Of a stretch of DNA of 15,840 nucleotides, positions 6,500 through 12,514 are shown one piece after another (the stretch's first letter is position 1; each line of letters starts with the position of its first letter). The notes under the pieces are model-generated. The model had not been told where the DNA came from and searched no databases. It saw only the letters and a list, made by a program, of their open reading frames with translations. The position numbers and the translations under genes were made by a program. This stretch comes from UMGS1312 sp964631595 (lineage in GTDB: Bacteria; Bacillota; Clostridia; Oscillospirales; CAG-272), in the NCBI GenBank assembly GCA_964631595.1, contig CAZVXL010000029.1:1-15840 (forward strand), given 5' to 3'.

Positions 6500-7204
6500 A
6501 TGAAGCTCTCAAAGGAAGTAAAAACGAAGGCTCCCGCAGCGGATCGCCCACGGGGCGGCGCGGGCTTTGACACGGTGATATGGGATTTCAACGGCACTCT
6601 CATCGACGATATGATGCTCGGGATCAGGTCGGTGAACAGGATGCTTGCAAGCCGCTCTCTGCCCGAGATATCGGGGCTTGAGGAATACAGGGCGCGCTTT
6701 TTCTTTCCCGTTGAGGAATACTACCGCACCCTCGGCTTCGATTTCGATGCGGAGCCGTACACGGCGCTTGCGCGCGAATGGTTTGACTCATACCTTGCGG
6801 GTGAGAGTGGTGTCACACCGATGAGGGGCGCGGCAGAGGCGCTTGAGCTTTTCCGCAGGGCGGGGCTGAGGCAGATCATACTCTCCGCCTCCGAGAGCAA
6901 GCTCCTGCATTACCAGCTAAACCGCTTCGGCTTTGCCGATTATTTCGACAGAATGATCGGCGGCGACGATTTTCTTGCGGCGGGGAAGGCGGAGACCGCG
7001 CGGAGTATTCTCGGCAACGACAACCGTACCTGTGCGATGATCGGGGACACCAGCCACGATTTCGAGGTCGCGGAGGCGATAGGCGCCGTGCCGTTTTTAT
7101 TCAGCGGCGGTCATGAATCCGAGGAGAGACTGCTCCGCAACGGTGCCGCCGTCAGCGGAAGCCTGACAGAGCTTGCAGAGCTGATAATTTCAAAAAAGCT
7201 GTGA
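6500..7204 (+). CDS. HAD family hydrolase, phosphoglycolate phosphatase-like
   Basis: This is a cytoplasmic protein of 234 residues in the haloacid dehalogenase superfamily, whose members usually remove phosphate from small metabolites. Motif I is WDFNGTLIDD, with the nucleophile D29. The second Asp of the usual DxD is Asn (N31), a variant I recall from a HAD subgroup with WDxNGTL. Motif II is the Ser of ILSAS. Motif III is the Lys in AAGKAETA. Motif IV is IGDTSHDFE, with D183 and D187. Residues about 36-110 form an alpha-helical cap. The first 22 residues are basic and unlike the fold. AGGAAAGG upstream sets the start. The substrate is unknown. Loss of the usual general acid/base may reduce or redirect activity. 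Confidence 0.85.
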   Translation: MKLSKEVKTKAPAADRPRGGAGFDTVIWDFNGTLIDDMMLGIRSVNRMLASRSLPEISGLEEYRARFFFPVEEYYRTLGFDFDAEPYTALAREWFDSYLAGESGVTPMRGAAEALELFRRAGLRQIILSASESKLLHYQLNRFGFADYFDRMIGGDDFLAAGKAETARSILGNDNRTCAMIGDTSHDFEVAEAIGAVPFLFSGGHESEERLLRNGAAVSGSLTELAELIISKKL

Positions 7205-7289
7205 AAATTTTACTCTAATAATAACCGCTCCGGCGGAAAAGAATATTAATGTTCCTTGAACACTACTGCAAACGAAAGGAGCATTAAAG

Positions 7290-7502
7290 ATGGTGTTTGA
7301 CAAGATCGCACTGTTGCTCGTTATCATCGGTGCTCTCAACTGGGGACTTGTCGGGCTTTTCAGCTTTGACCTTGTTGCTTGGATATGCGGAGGCTCGGGC
7401 AGTGCCGTTGCGCGTATAATCTATACCGTGATCGCACTTGCGGGGCTTTGGTGTGTCTCCCTGTTGTTCCGTTCCGAGAATGAGGTACGGGAATATCACT
7501 GA
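7290..7502 (+). CDS. DUF378 small membrane protein
   Basis: This 70-residue membrane protein matches the DUF378 (YuzA-like) family, whose function is unknown. It has two hydrophobic segments: residues about 5-28, with the family hallmark IGALNWGLVGLFSFDLV, and residues about 40-60. A short charged tail follows (RSENEVREYH). AAAGGAG eight bases before the ATG supports the start. It sits 85 bases after the HAD gene and has its own strong terminator. The spacer before it contains no promoter I can defend, so transcription could come from the HAD promoter or from an alternative sigma factor. Confidence 0.87.
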   Translation: MVFDKIALLLVIIGALNWGLVGLFSFDLVAWICGGSGSAVARIIYTVIALAGLWCVSLLFRSENEVREYH

Positions 7503-7512
7503 ATATCATCGA

Positions 7513-7553
7513 AAAAGAGCCTCCGTTCCGAAATTCGGATCGGAGGCTCTTTT
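7513..7553. terminator. Bidirectional intrinsic terminator between DUF378 and the ABC operon
   Basis: AAAAGAGCCTCCG (7513-7525) pairs perfectly with 7541-7553, and an inner TCCG/CGGA stem extends it. T runs flank it on both strands (TTTT on plus; TTTTTC on minus). It therefore serves the rightward DUF378 gene and the leftward ABC permease gene whose stop is at 7584. Confidence 0.92.
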
Positions 7554-7583
7554 GCAAGCCTTTCGCCGTGCCCGTATCTGCGG

Positions 7584-9722
7584 TCAGTCCGTCTGAGCGC
7601 CGCTGTCCTCAAACAGCTCCTCCACAAACTCGGGAACACAGCCCTTTATGAAATCAAATGCGCCGTACACGGCATCATCCTCTCCTATCACATACACATT
7701 GTAGGTGTGAGCTCTGCGGCAGAGAGGTGTGTCCGCGTAATGGTACTCGTCCAAATTCTCAAGCGCGCTCACCACGTCGAATATATCCGAGGAATCGCCT
7801 ATCCGCTCGTACTTGTCCGTACCGACCTTTTGCACGTAGATATGCTTTGTTCCCATCTGACCGATGAGGTATCCCAGAACATCGTCCTCGCTCGCGAACT
7901 TTTTGTCTATATCGGCAAACTCGTTGATTATCTCATAGTCCTCAGCCGTGACGGTGTAATCCGTGTTCATATACCAAGAATTTCCGTTTCTCGAATATAC
8001 GCTCATCACACCGATCCTCGGAGAGGTTCCCCTTGTTCCGAGAGGATCGGACAGTGCGGAGACGACACTTGCCACATCACTCGAAGGTATTCGGATAACG
8101 AACCCTTCGTCACCATCCTCGCCGTTGATGAGGCTGAACTCCATATCCGCCTCCCACAGCTTTGTGCTACCCGAAATATCCGTCTCAAGCTTTCCGGTAT
8201 CTCTGAGGAATTCGGCAAGCTCATACGTGCCCTCACAGCTCCGCATGAACCGCACCGCATATGGGATACCGAGCTTTGTGCGGAACACCGCCTGTACCGC
8301 TTTGTAGTCAAGGCTGTTGTATCGGGATACGCCGTAAAGCTCATCCGGGACGGCAGAGAGCTCATCTTCTTCTCCGTACTTCGCATATACGTCATTATCC
8401 TCATAGGCTAAAGTGTAGATGGGCATGGTTTCCGTCGGGTCATACTTCTCGGCGGCTGCCAGAAGCTTTGTCGCCTTCTTCGCAAAATCTCCGCCGTATT
8501 CGGCAGTATAGCTGTAATCATATGTTATTTCGACGCTCTTTATGTGTGACGGGCTCGGGATGCTCATAAACATACCGAACGCATCGGCGTAGAGCACGAT
8601 CGACACGACCGCCATCACGCCCGCATACACGCCGAAGCCGCGAAGTCCCTTGAATATCGCTCTTGCGGACTTATGGAGTATGCCGTTCGTCAGCATAAAG
8701 GTCACAAGAGAGCCGAAGAAAACGCCCAAAAACATTCCAAGCTCAGACTCGAATATCAACTCGAATACCAGTCCGAAAGCCGTTCCGCCGATAAAGATCG
8801 TCGCATACTTGAAGATAAATCTCGCAGGGCTCCAAATGACGGGCTGAGATGCACTCTCGCTTCTGCGGAAGCAGTACAGCAGGAATGCCAGTCCGTAGAA
8901 CACTATCGCCGTTACGAGAACTATCGCAATTTCCTTGCCGAAGGCTCCGGTAAAGCCTATGTTTCCGTCCGCATCATAGGTGATGAGCCTTATAAACCGC
9001 AGAGGACAGCACAGCGGTATAAGGAAGCTTCCCGACATATAATATTCCAGATCAATAAGGTTGCTTCCGCCCCTGTCAAGCCATGACATCAAGATAACGA
9101 CGCAGTAGACCGCCAGCGGAAGGAAGATCACATATGCCGCGCCGACAAAGCGCATAAAGCCCGTGCCCGTGAGAGATGCCGCAAAAAGCGTCATCGCATA
9201 CACGAGAAAGAAGAACAGTATGCCGTACTCAAGCGTGAGCAGTACGGGGCGTATCAGCATGGGAATATGTCCCACCTTTACCGCAAATACCGTAAACATC
9301 ACGGCAAGCCACGCCGTAAACGATACCGCATAGAAAATAAAGCTGTGCAGAGTTGAGGTGGTAAACAGTGCCTCGCGTCTGAGCGGCAGGCTGTGGTAAA
9401 AGTTCACCGACACCTTATTGTTCGTGTATTTCATGGTGGTTATGCCGCAGAGAAGCCCCGCAAGCATTGAGATCACCACGTTGACCATGCCTATCCCGTA
9501 CAAAAACTGACTTGCCCACGTGATCAGCTCACCGGCTTCCGGTACATAATCGATCCTGTCGGAAATGCCCTTCACGGTGGGAACTATCATCGAAAGTGTA
9601 AACAGAACTATGAACACCACAAAAAGCGGCCAGCCTGTTTTCAGTTGAAATTTGAAAAATCTGCCGTTAAAGAAGCGATGATTTGAGCTTCTCTTAACCG
9701 ATGATGATGTCTGAGTAGTCAT
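7584..9722 (-). CDS. ABC transporter permease with large C-terminal extracytoplasmic domain
   Basis: This 712-residue membrane protein is the probable partner of the ATPase encoded just upstream. The start at 9722 is preceded by GGAGGAGAAGG, which sits inside the end of the ATPase gene; the two genes overlap by 29 bases. The first 390 residues contain about eight or nine hydrophobic segments (for example 31-50, 76-98, 127-150, 160-185, 192-214, 263-285, 306-345, 364-388). The segment NNKVSVNFYHSLPLRREALF (101-120) is a motif I recall from clostridial ABC-2-like permeases of this type. Residues about 390-712 form a soluble, charged domain after the last membrane segment. Gene order GntR-ATPase-permease resembles the Bacillus ytr operon, which responds to cell-wall antibiotics. 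A comparable stress role is an inference. Confidence 0.85.
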   Translation of the reverse strand: MTTQTSSSVKRSSNHRFFNGRFFKFQLKTGWPLFVVFIVLFTLSMIVPTVKGISDRIDYVPEAGELITWASQFLYGIGMVNVVISMLAGLLCGITTMKYTNNKVSVNFYHSLPLRREALFTTSTLHSFIFYAVSFTAWLAVMFTVFAVKVGHIPMLIRPVLLTLEYGILFFFLVYAMTLFAASLTGTGFMRFVGAAYVIFLPLAVYCVVILMSWLDRGGSNLIDLEYYMSGSFLIPLCCPLRFIRLITYDADGNIGFTGAFGKEIAIVLVTAIVFYGLAFLLYCFRRSESASQPVIWSPARFIFKYATIFIGGTAFGLVFELIFESELGMFLGVFFGSLVTFMLTNGILHKSARAIFKGLRGFGVYAGVMAVVSIVLYADAFGMFMSIPSPSHIKSVEITYDYSYTAEYGGDFAKKATKLLAAAEKYDPTETMPIYTLAYEDNDVYAKYGEEDELSAVPDELYGVSRYNSLDYKAVQAVFRTKLGIPYAVRFMRSCEGTYELAEFLRDTGKLETDISGSTKLWEADMEFSLINGEDGDEGFVIRIPSSDVASVVSALSDPLGTRGTSPRIGVMSVYSRNGNSWYMNTDYTVTAEDYEIINEFADIDKKFASEDDVLGYLIGQMGTKHIYVQKVGTDKYERIGDSSDIFDVVSALENLDEYHYADTPLCRRAHTYNVYVIGEDDAVYGAFDFIKGCVPEFVEELFEDSGAQTD

Positions 9723-10596
9723 AACCCTTCTCCTCCATTTCCGTAATGAATATTTCCTCAAGGGTAAGCGGAACAAACTCGCAGAAGGTGGGCAGGAAGC
9801 CCGCCATCACCTCGGATATCTCCTCCTCCGTGCCCCTTGCGACTATCGTATAAAGGCTTCCCTGCTTTTTCATGTCGATAAGCTTCAGACCCGACAGATC
9901 CTCCTCCGTCAGCTCTCGCGGTATAGCCGCCTGAACCTTCTGTATGCCGAGCCTTATATCGTCAAGCTCACGCACAAAGAGCAACTCACCCTTGTGGAGC
10001 ATTCCCACGTAATCGCAGATATCCTCAAGCTCTCTGAGATTGTGTGAGGCTATCACCACCGTCATTCCTCTCGCCGCGACCTCCTCGGCAAACAGCCTCT
10101 TTACAAGCTGTCGCATCACCGGATCAAGTCCGTCGAAGGTCTCGTCGCAGAACAGATACATCGGCTGACAGGAAAGTCCGAGAAGCACGGATGCCTGCTT
10201 CTGCATTCCCTTTGAGAAGGTATTGACCTTTCGCCTCTCGTCAAGCCCGAAAAGCTGTAGGAGTGAATTGTATTTCGCCACCGAAAAAGAGGGGTACACA
10301 CTGCGGTACAGCTCACGCATCTCGGCTATTGTTCCGCCGGAGCTGAAGAACTGCTCATCGGACAGATAGACCATCTTCTCCTTGACCGCGCTGTTCTCCC
10401 ACACGTCGATATCATTGTACGTCACACTTCCCTCATCTCCGTCAAAGACACCGCACATTATGCGGAGCAGTGTCGATTTTCCCGAGCCGTTCGATCCGAT
10501 GAGCCCGAAAATGGAGCCGTCGCGCATCTGAGCCGTGACCTCGGCAAGTGAGCGCACCTCCCCGAACGATTTTGTGATTCCGTTTATTTTTATCAT
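9694..10596 (-). CDS. ABC transporter ATP-binding protein, YtrB-like
   Basis: This 300-residue ATPase powers the neighbouring permease. The Walker A motif GSNGSGKST is at 34-42. The ABC signature is FSKGMQKQ (127-134), a known variant of LSGGQ in this subgroup. The Walker B and catalytic Glu are YLFCDE (147-152), followed by FDGLD as D-loop. The switch His is H185 in IASHN. The last 85 residues form the accessory domain seen in YtrB/CcmA-like ATPases. The ATG at 10596 overlaps the TGA of the GntR gene as ATGA, so translation is coupled. The gene's end overlaps the permease start by 29 bases, making one tightly packed operon. Confidence 0.93.
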   Translation of the reverse strand: MIKINGITKSFGEVRSLAEVTAQMRDGSIFGLIGSNGSGKSTLLRIMCGVFDGDEGSVTYNDIDVWENSAVKEKMVYLSDEQFFSSGGTIAEMRELYRSVYPSFSVAKYNSLLQLFGLDERRKVNTFSKGMQKQASVLLGLSCQPMYLFCDETFDGLDPVMRQLVKRLFAEEVAARGMTVVIASHNLRELEDICDYVGMLHKGELLFVRELDDIRLGIQKVQAAIPRELTEEDLSGLKLIDMKKQGSLYTIVARGTEEEISEVMAGFLPTFCEFVPLTLEEIFITEMEEKGYDYSDIIIG

Positions 10597-10988
10597 GATT
10601 TCTCCTTTACGTCATTACCGATGCCGAAGGCAGTGCCCGCCTCTCGGCAGAAATCCTCATAACCGATGCCCGCATCCGCCGCATCCGCCGCTACCTTGCG
10701 TATCGCGGCATTTATCTGCTCATGCCGCATACCTCGCACGGTGTCGGCATTTGCGACTATTATGCTCCCGCGTCCGGAAACGGACTGTATCACGCCCTGT
10801 CTCTCAAGCTCCGTATACGCCTTCTGTATCGTATTCGGATTTATTCCGAGCTCATTTGCCAAAGCTCTGACAGACGGCATATAGCTGTTCTCCAAAAGGA
10901 CTCCGCGTCCGATCTGCTCCTTTACGCTCTCAACTATCTGCTCGTAAATAAGCTGTCTTTTTCGCAGATCTATTGAGATCACACCCAT
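10593..10988 (-). CDS. GntR family regulator, YtrA subfamily
   Basis: This 131-residue repressor-type protein has a winged helix-turn-helix at residues about 9-77 (YEQIVESVKEQI, PSVRALANELGINPNTIQKAYTELE, VSGRGSIIV). Only about 50 residues follow, which is the short C-terminal extension that defines the YtrA subfamily; there is no large effector-binding domain. The start at 10988 follows AGGGAGGCG; longer upstream starts would extend past the transcription start. It is the first gene of the operon with the ABC ATPase and permease and most likely represses its own promoter through the site at 11017-11037. Family members are commonly relieved by antibiotics or other cell-envelope stress. Confidence 0.92.
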   Translation of the reverse strand: MGVISIDLRKRQLIYEQIVESVKEQIGRGVLLENSYMPSVRALANELGINPNTIQKAYTELERQGVIQSVSGRGSIIVANADTVRGMRHEQINAAIRKVAADAADAGIGYEDFCREAGTAFGIGNDVKEKS

Positions 10989-11016
10989 GCTTTCGCCTCC
11001 CTCTGCTCGTATTAAC

Positions 11017-11037
11017 TGTATTATTAGTACCAGTACA
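11017..11037. promoter_or_regulatory. Candidate operator for the GntR/YtrA-type regulator
   Basis: An imperfect palindrome of 21 bp with TGTA and TACA ends (TGTATT and CAGTACA arms) lies just downstream of the -10 box, over the expected transcription start. AGTAC is also directly repeated here (11026-11030 and 11032-11036). The position fits autorepression of the GntR-ABC operon; the exact half-sites are uncertain. Confidence 0.45.
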
Positions 11038-11042
11038 CTTAT

Positions 11043-11071
11043 ATGATACACCCTTCCCTTGCCGTTGTCAA
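11043..11071 (-). promoter_or_regulatory. Sigma-A promoter of the GntR-ABC operon
   Basis: On the minus strand, TTGACA (11071-11066), a 17-base spacer and TATCAT (11048-11043). Transcription would start near 11036, about 48 bases before the GntR start codon and inside the candidate operator. Confidence 0.8.
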
Positions 11072-11121
11072 TAACAAACGAATAATTTTTTCGGAGAATT
11101 GTTTATTTTTTGTGACAGGTA

Positions 11122-11150
11122 TTGCCAAATGCGTTTTTGTAGGCTATAAT
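11122..11150 (+). promoter_or_regulatory. Sigma-A promoter of yajC
   Basis: TTGCCA (11122-11127, five of six), a 17-base spacer and TATAAT (11145-11150). It is divergent from the GntR-ABC promoter, with about 50 bases between the two -35 boxes. Confidence 0.82.
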
Positions 11151-11178
11151 AATATCAAAAAAGTCAGGAGGAAATAAA

Positions 11179-11502
11179 ATGCGTTTTTTACTTGAAGGCG
11201 AAGCAGCTGCCGGCGGCGCACAGAGCTCTCTCGTACCTATCATAATGATAGTTGCCATGATCGCTATCTTCTATTTCTTTATGTACAGACCTCAGAAGAA
11301 GCAGGATCAGCAGCAGCAGCAAATGAGAAATTCCATAGAGGTAGGCGATGAGATCACCACCATCGGCGGTATCATCGGAAAGATCGTCTCCATAAAGGAT
11401 GAAACTCTCGTACTCGAAACCTCAAAGGATAAGACCAAGATCAGGATCCTTCGCTCCGCGATACGCAGTGTCGATGTAAAGGCGGCGGATTCTCAGGGCT
11501 GA
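11179..11502 (+). CDS. yajC: Preprotein translocase subunit YajC
   Basis: This small inner-membrane protein of 107 residues is associated with the SecDF part of the Sec translocon. A single membrane segment occupies residues about 18-36 and is followed by the hallmark FMYRPQKKQ. The cytoplasmic domain contains the conserved EVGDEITTIGGIIGKIVSI and a terminal beta-rich stretch. The linker is Gln-rich (QDQQQQQM). AGGAGG eight bases before the ATG fits an efficiently translated gene. In many bacteria yajC lies beside secD/secF; here it stands next to a small clostridial membrane protein. Confidence 0.95.
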   Translation: MRFLLEGEAAAGGAQSSLVPIIMIVAMIAIFYFFMYRPQKKQDQQQQQMRNSIEVGDEITTIGGIIGKIVSIKDETLVLETSKDKTKIRILRSAIRSVDVKAADSQG

Positions 11503-11526
11503 TGCCGAGCATCCGAATATAAGCCG

Positions 11527-11574
11527 AGTCTCCCGAATATATTCTCTCAGAAGAATAATTCGGGAGGCTTTTTC
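11527..11574 (+). terminator. Terminator-like hairpin that overlaps the next gene's ribosome binding site
   Basis: CTCCCGAAT (11530-11538) pairs with ATTCGGGAG (11558-11566). The stem is lengthened outward to 11527-11569 and inward by ATTCT/AGAAT, and is followed by TTTTT. The right arm contains GGGAGG (11562-11567), which is also the ribosome binding site for the ATG at 11576. Confidence 0.75.
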
Positions 11575-11575
11575 C

Positions 11576-12022
11576 ATGTCTGAACACAACAGTGAGATGC
11601 CGAGGGTGCTTTCGCTCATAATCTGCGGCACCAAGGGCTTTGCGGTCGGCGTGATCGCGGCGGCGGTGCTTCTTTTCGTCTTTACGGGGATCGCATACGG
11701 GGTCGATGATCCGGAGGCGCTGCTCACGCCTCTCGGCTTCACGGCACTGCTTGCCTCCTCCGCGGTCACGGGAGCCGTTGCCGGCGCAAGCTCGCACACC
11801 CAATCTCCGCGCTCCGCTCTCTACGGTGCCGTCGGCGGTGTGATGCTCCTGCTTGCCGTTTTGCTCCTTTCATTTATACCGGCAGAGGCTCCGAGGGACG
11901 CGCTCTCCCCCGCCGTAAAGCTGCTCATGTACGGCGCAATACCTCTCCTGTCCGCTGCCTGCGGAGCCGTATTCGGCAAGAGGAGGCGGAAAAGGAGAGG
12001 CGGACACAGAAGGCGCAGATAG
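11576..12022 (+). CDS. TIGR04086-like small integral membrane protein
   Basis: This 148-residue protein has four predicted membrane segments (about 12-40, 48-70, 82-102 and 116-134). It ends in a strongly basic tail (GKRRRKRRGGHRRRR) likely to lie in the cytoplasm and contact nucleic acid or lipid head groups. Size, topology and the position directly after yajC match the family I recall as TIGR04086, common in Clostridia and of unknown function. The only ribosome binding site, GGGAGG at 11562-11567, lies in the 3' arm of the preceding hairpin, so translation needs that hairpin to open. A role connected with protein export is an inference from the neighbour. Confidence 0.8.
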   Translation: MSEHNSEMPRVLSLIICGTKGFAVGVIAAAVLLFVFTGIAYGVDDPEALLTPLGFTALLASSAVTGAVAGASSHTQSPRSALYGAVGGVMLLLAVLLLSFIPAEAPRDALSPAVKLLMYGAIPLLSAACGAVFGKRRRKRRGGHRRRR

Positions 12023-12181
12023 GGCTTCTCAAGGGCAGGATCGCTCTCAAACGGCAGACGTCCCGTCACGCCACAGGCGAAAAGTGCGCCGTTCGTTACT
12101 GCAAATTGCTGTATTCGGCGCCTCGAATACGAGCCCGAATGGTACAACTCGACAATTTCGAAAAAACGCGGAACTTCTCTC

Positions 12182-12210
12182 TTGACAAATGTCGATTTTG
12201 ATTATATAAT
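12182..12210 (+). promoter_or_regulatory. Perfect sigma-A consensus promoter of the T-box operon
   Basis: TTGACA (12182-12187), a 17-base spacer and TATAAT (12205-12210) match the consensus at all twelve positions. Such a strong promoter is typical where control is exerted afterwards by the leader RNA. Confidence 0.92.
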
Positions 12211-12216
12211 ATTTGC

Positions 12217-12470
12217 ATAACTTGAAATGCAATGACGGAAATTGTATGAAATGTAAGCTCTCCAGAGAGTCGGCGGTCGCTGTGAGCCGATGTGTCTTAT
12301 TTCATCACTCATTCCCGAGCAGAGCTTCTCAAAAGGAAGCTACGGCGTGCCCCGTTACCATGGCAGAGGATTTGCTTGAATCCTTACGAGTGACTGCATT
12401 TGCAGTAAAACGGGTGGTACCGCGGTAGAATTATCGTCCCTGAAGTTTATACTTCGGGGACTTTTTGTTT
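12217..12470 (+). ncRNA. T-box leader, leucine-specific (CUC specifier)
   Basis: This RNA switch reads the charging state of tRNA-Leu and lets transcription continue when leucine is scarce. Stem I is closed by AAGCTCT (12255-12261) with AGAGCTT (12321-12327). AGAGAG (12264-12269) forms the 5' side of the specifier loop. The distal stem TCGGC/GCCGA (12270-12274, 12286-12290) carries the loop GGTCGCTGTGA. The 3' side reads CTC-ATTCCCGAGC, which aligns with the specifier context of known T-boxes and puts the specifier at 12308-12310 (CUC, Leu). The T-box sequence lies at 12408-12425, with GGGTGGTACCGCGG. Its TGGT bulge would pair with the uncharged acceptor end of a tRNA with discriminator A, as in tRNA-Leu. 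A terminator follows. The leucine call agrees with the LeuA-like product of the next gene. Confidence 0.93.
12436..12470 (+). terminator. Regulated terminator of the T-box leader
   Basis: GTCCCTGAAGT (12436-12446) pairs with ACTTCGGGGAC (12451-12461) around a TTAT loop, with one T/G pair, followed by TTTTTGTTTT. It is the expected alternative to the antiterminator formed by the T-box sequence. Confidence 0.92.
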
Positions 12471-12514
12471 TCCGCTTATATTTCAAAAAACACTTACCTA
12501 AGGACGGTATTCTT

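Noticed and set aside
7205..7289. Possible promoter for the DUF378 gene
   Set aside because: AT-rich elements such as TATTAA exist, but none has a partner at correct spacing, so a separate promoter is not claimed.
12023..12181. Spacer between the TIGR04086-like gene and the T-box promoter
   Set aside because: I looked for a terminator, small gene or RNA. There is no convincing hairpin with a T run and no start with a ribosome binding site.
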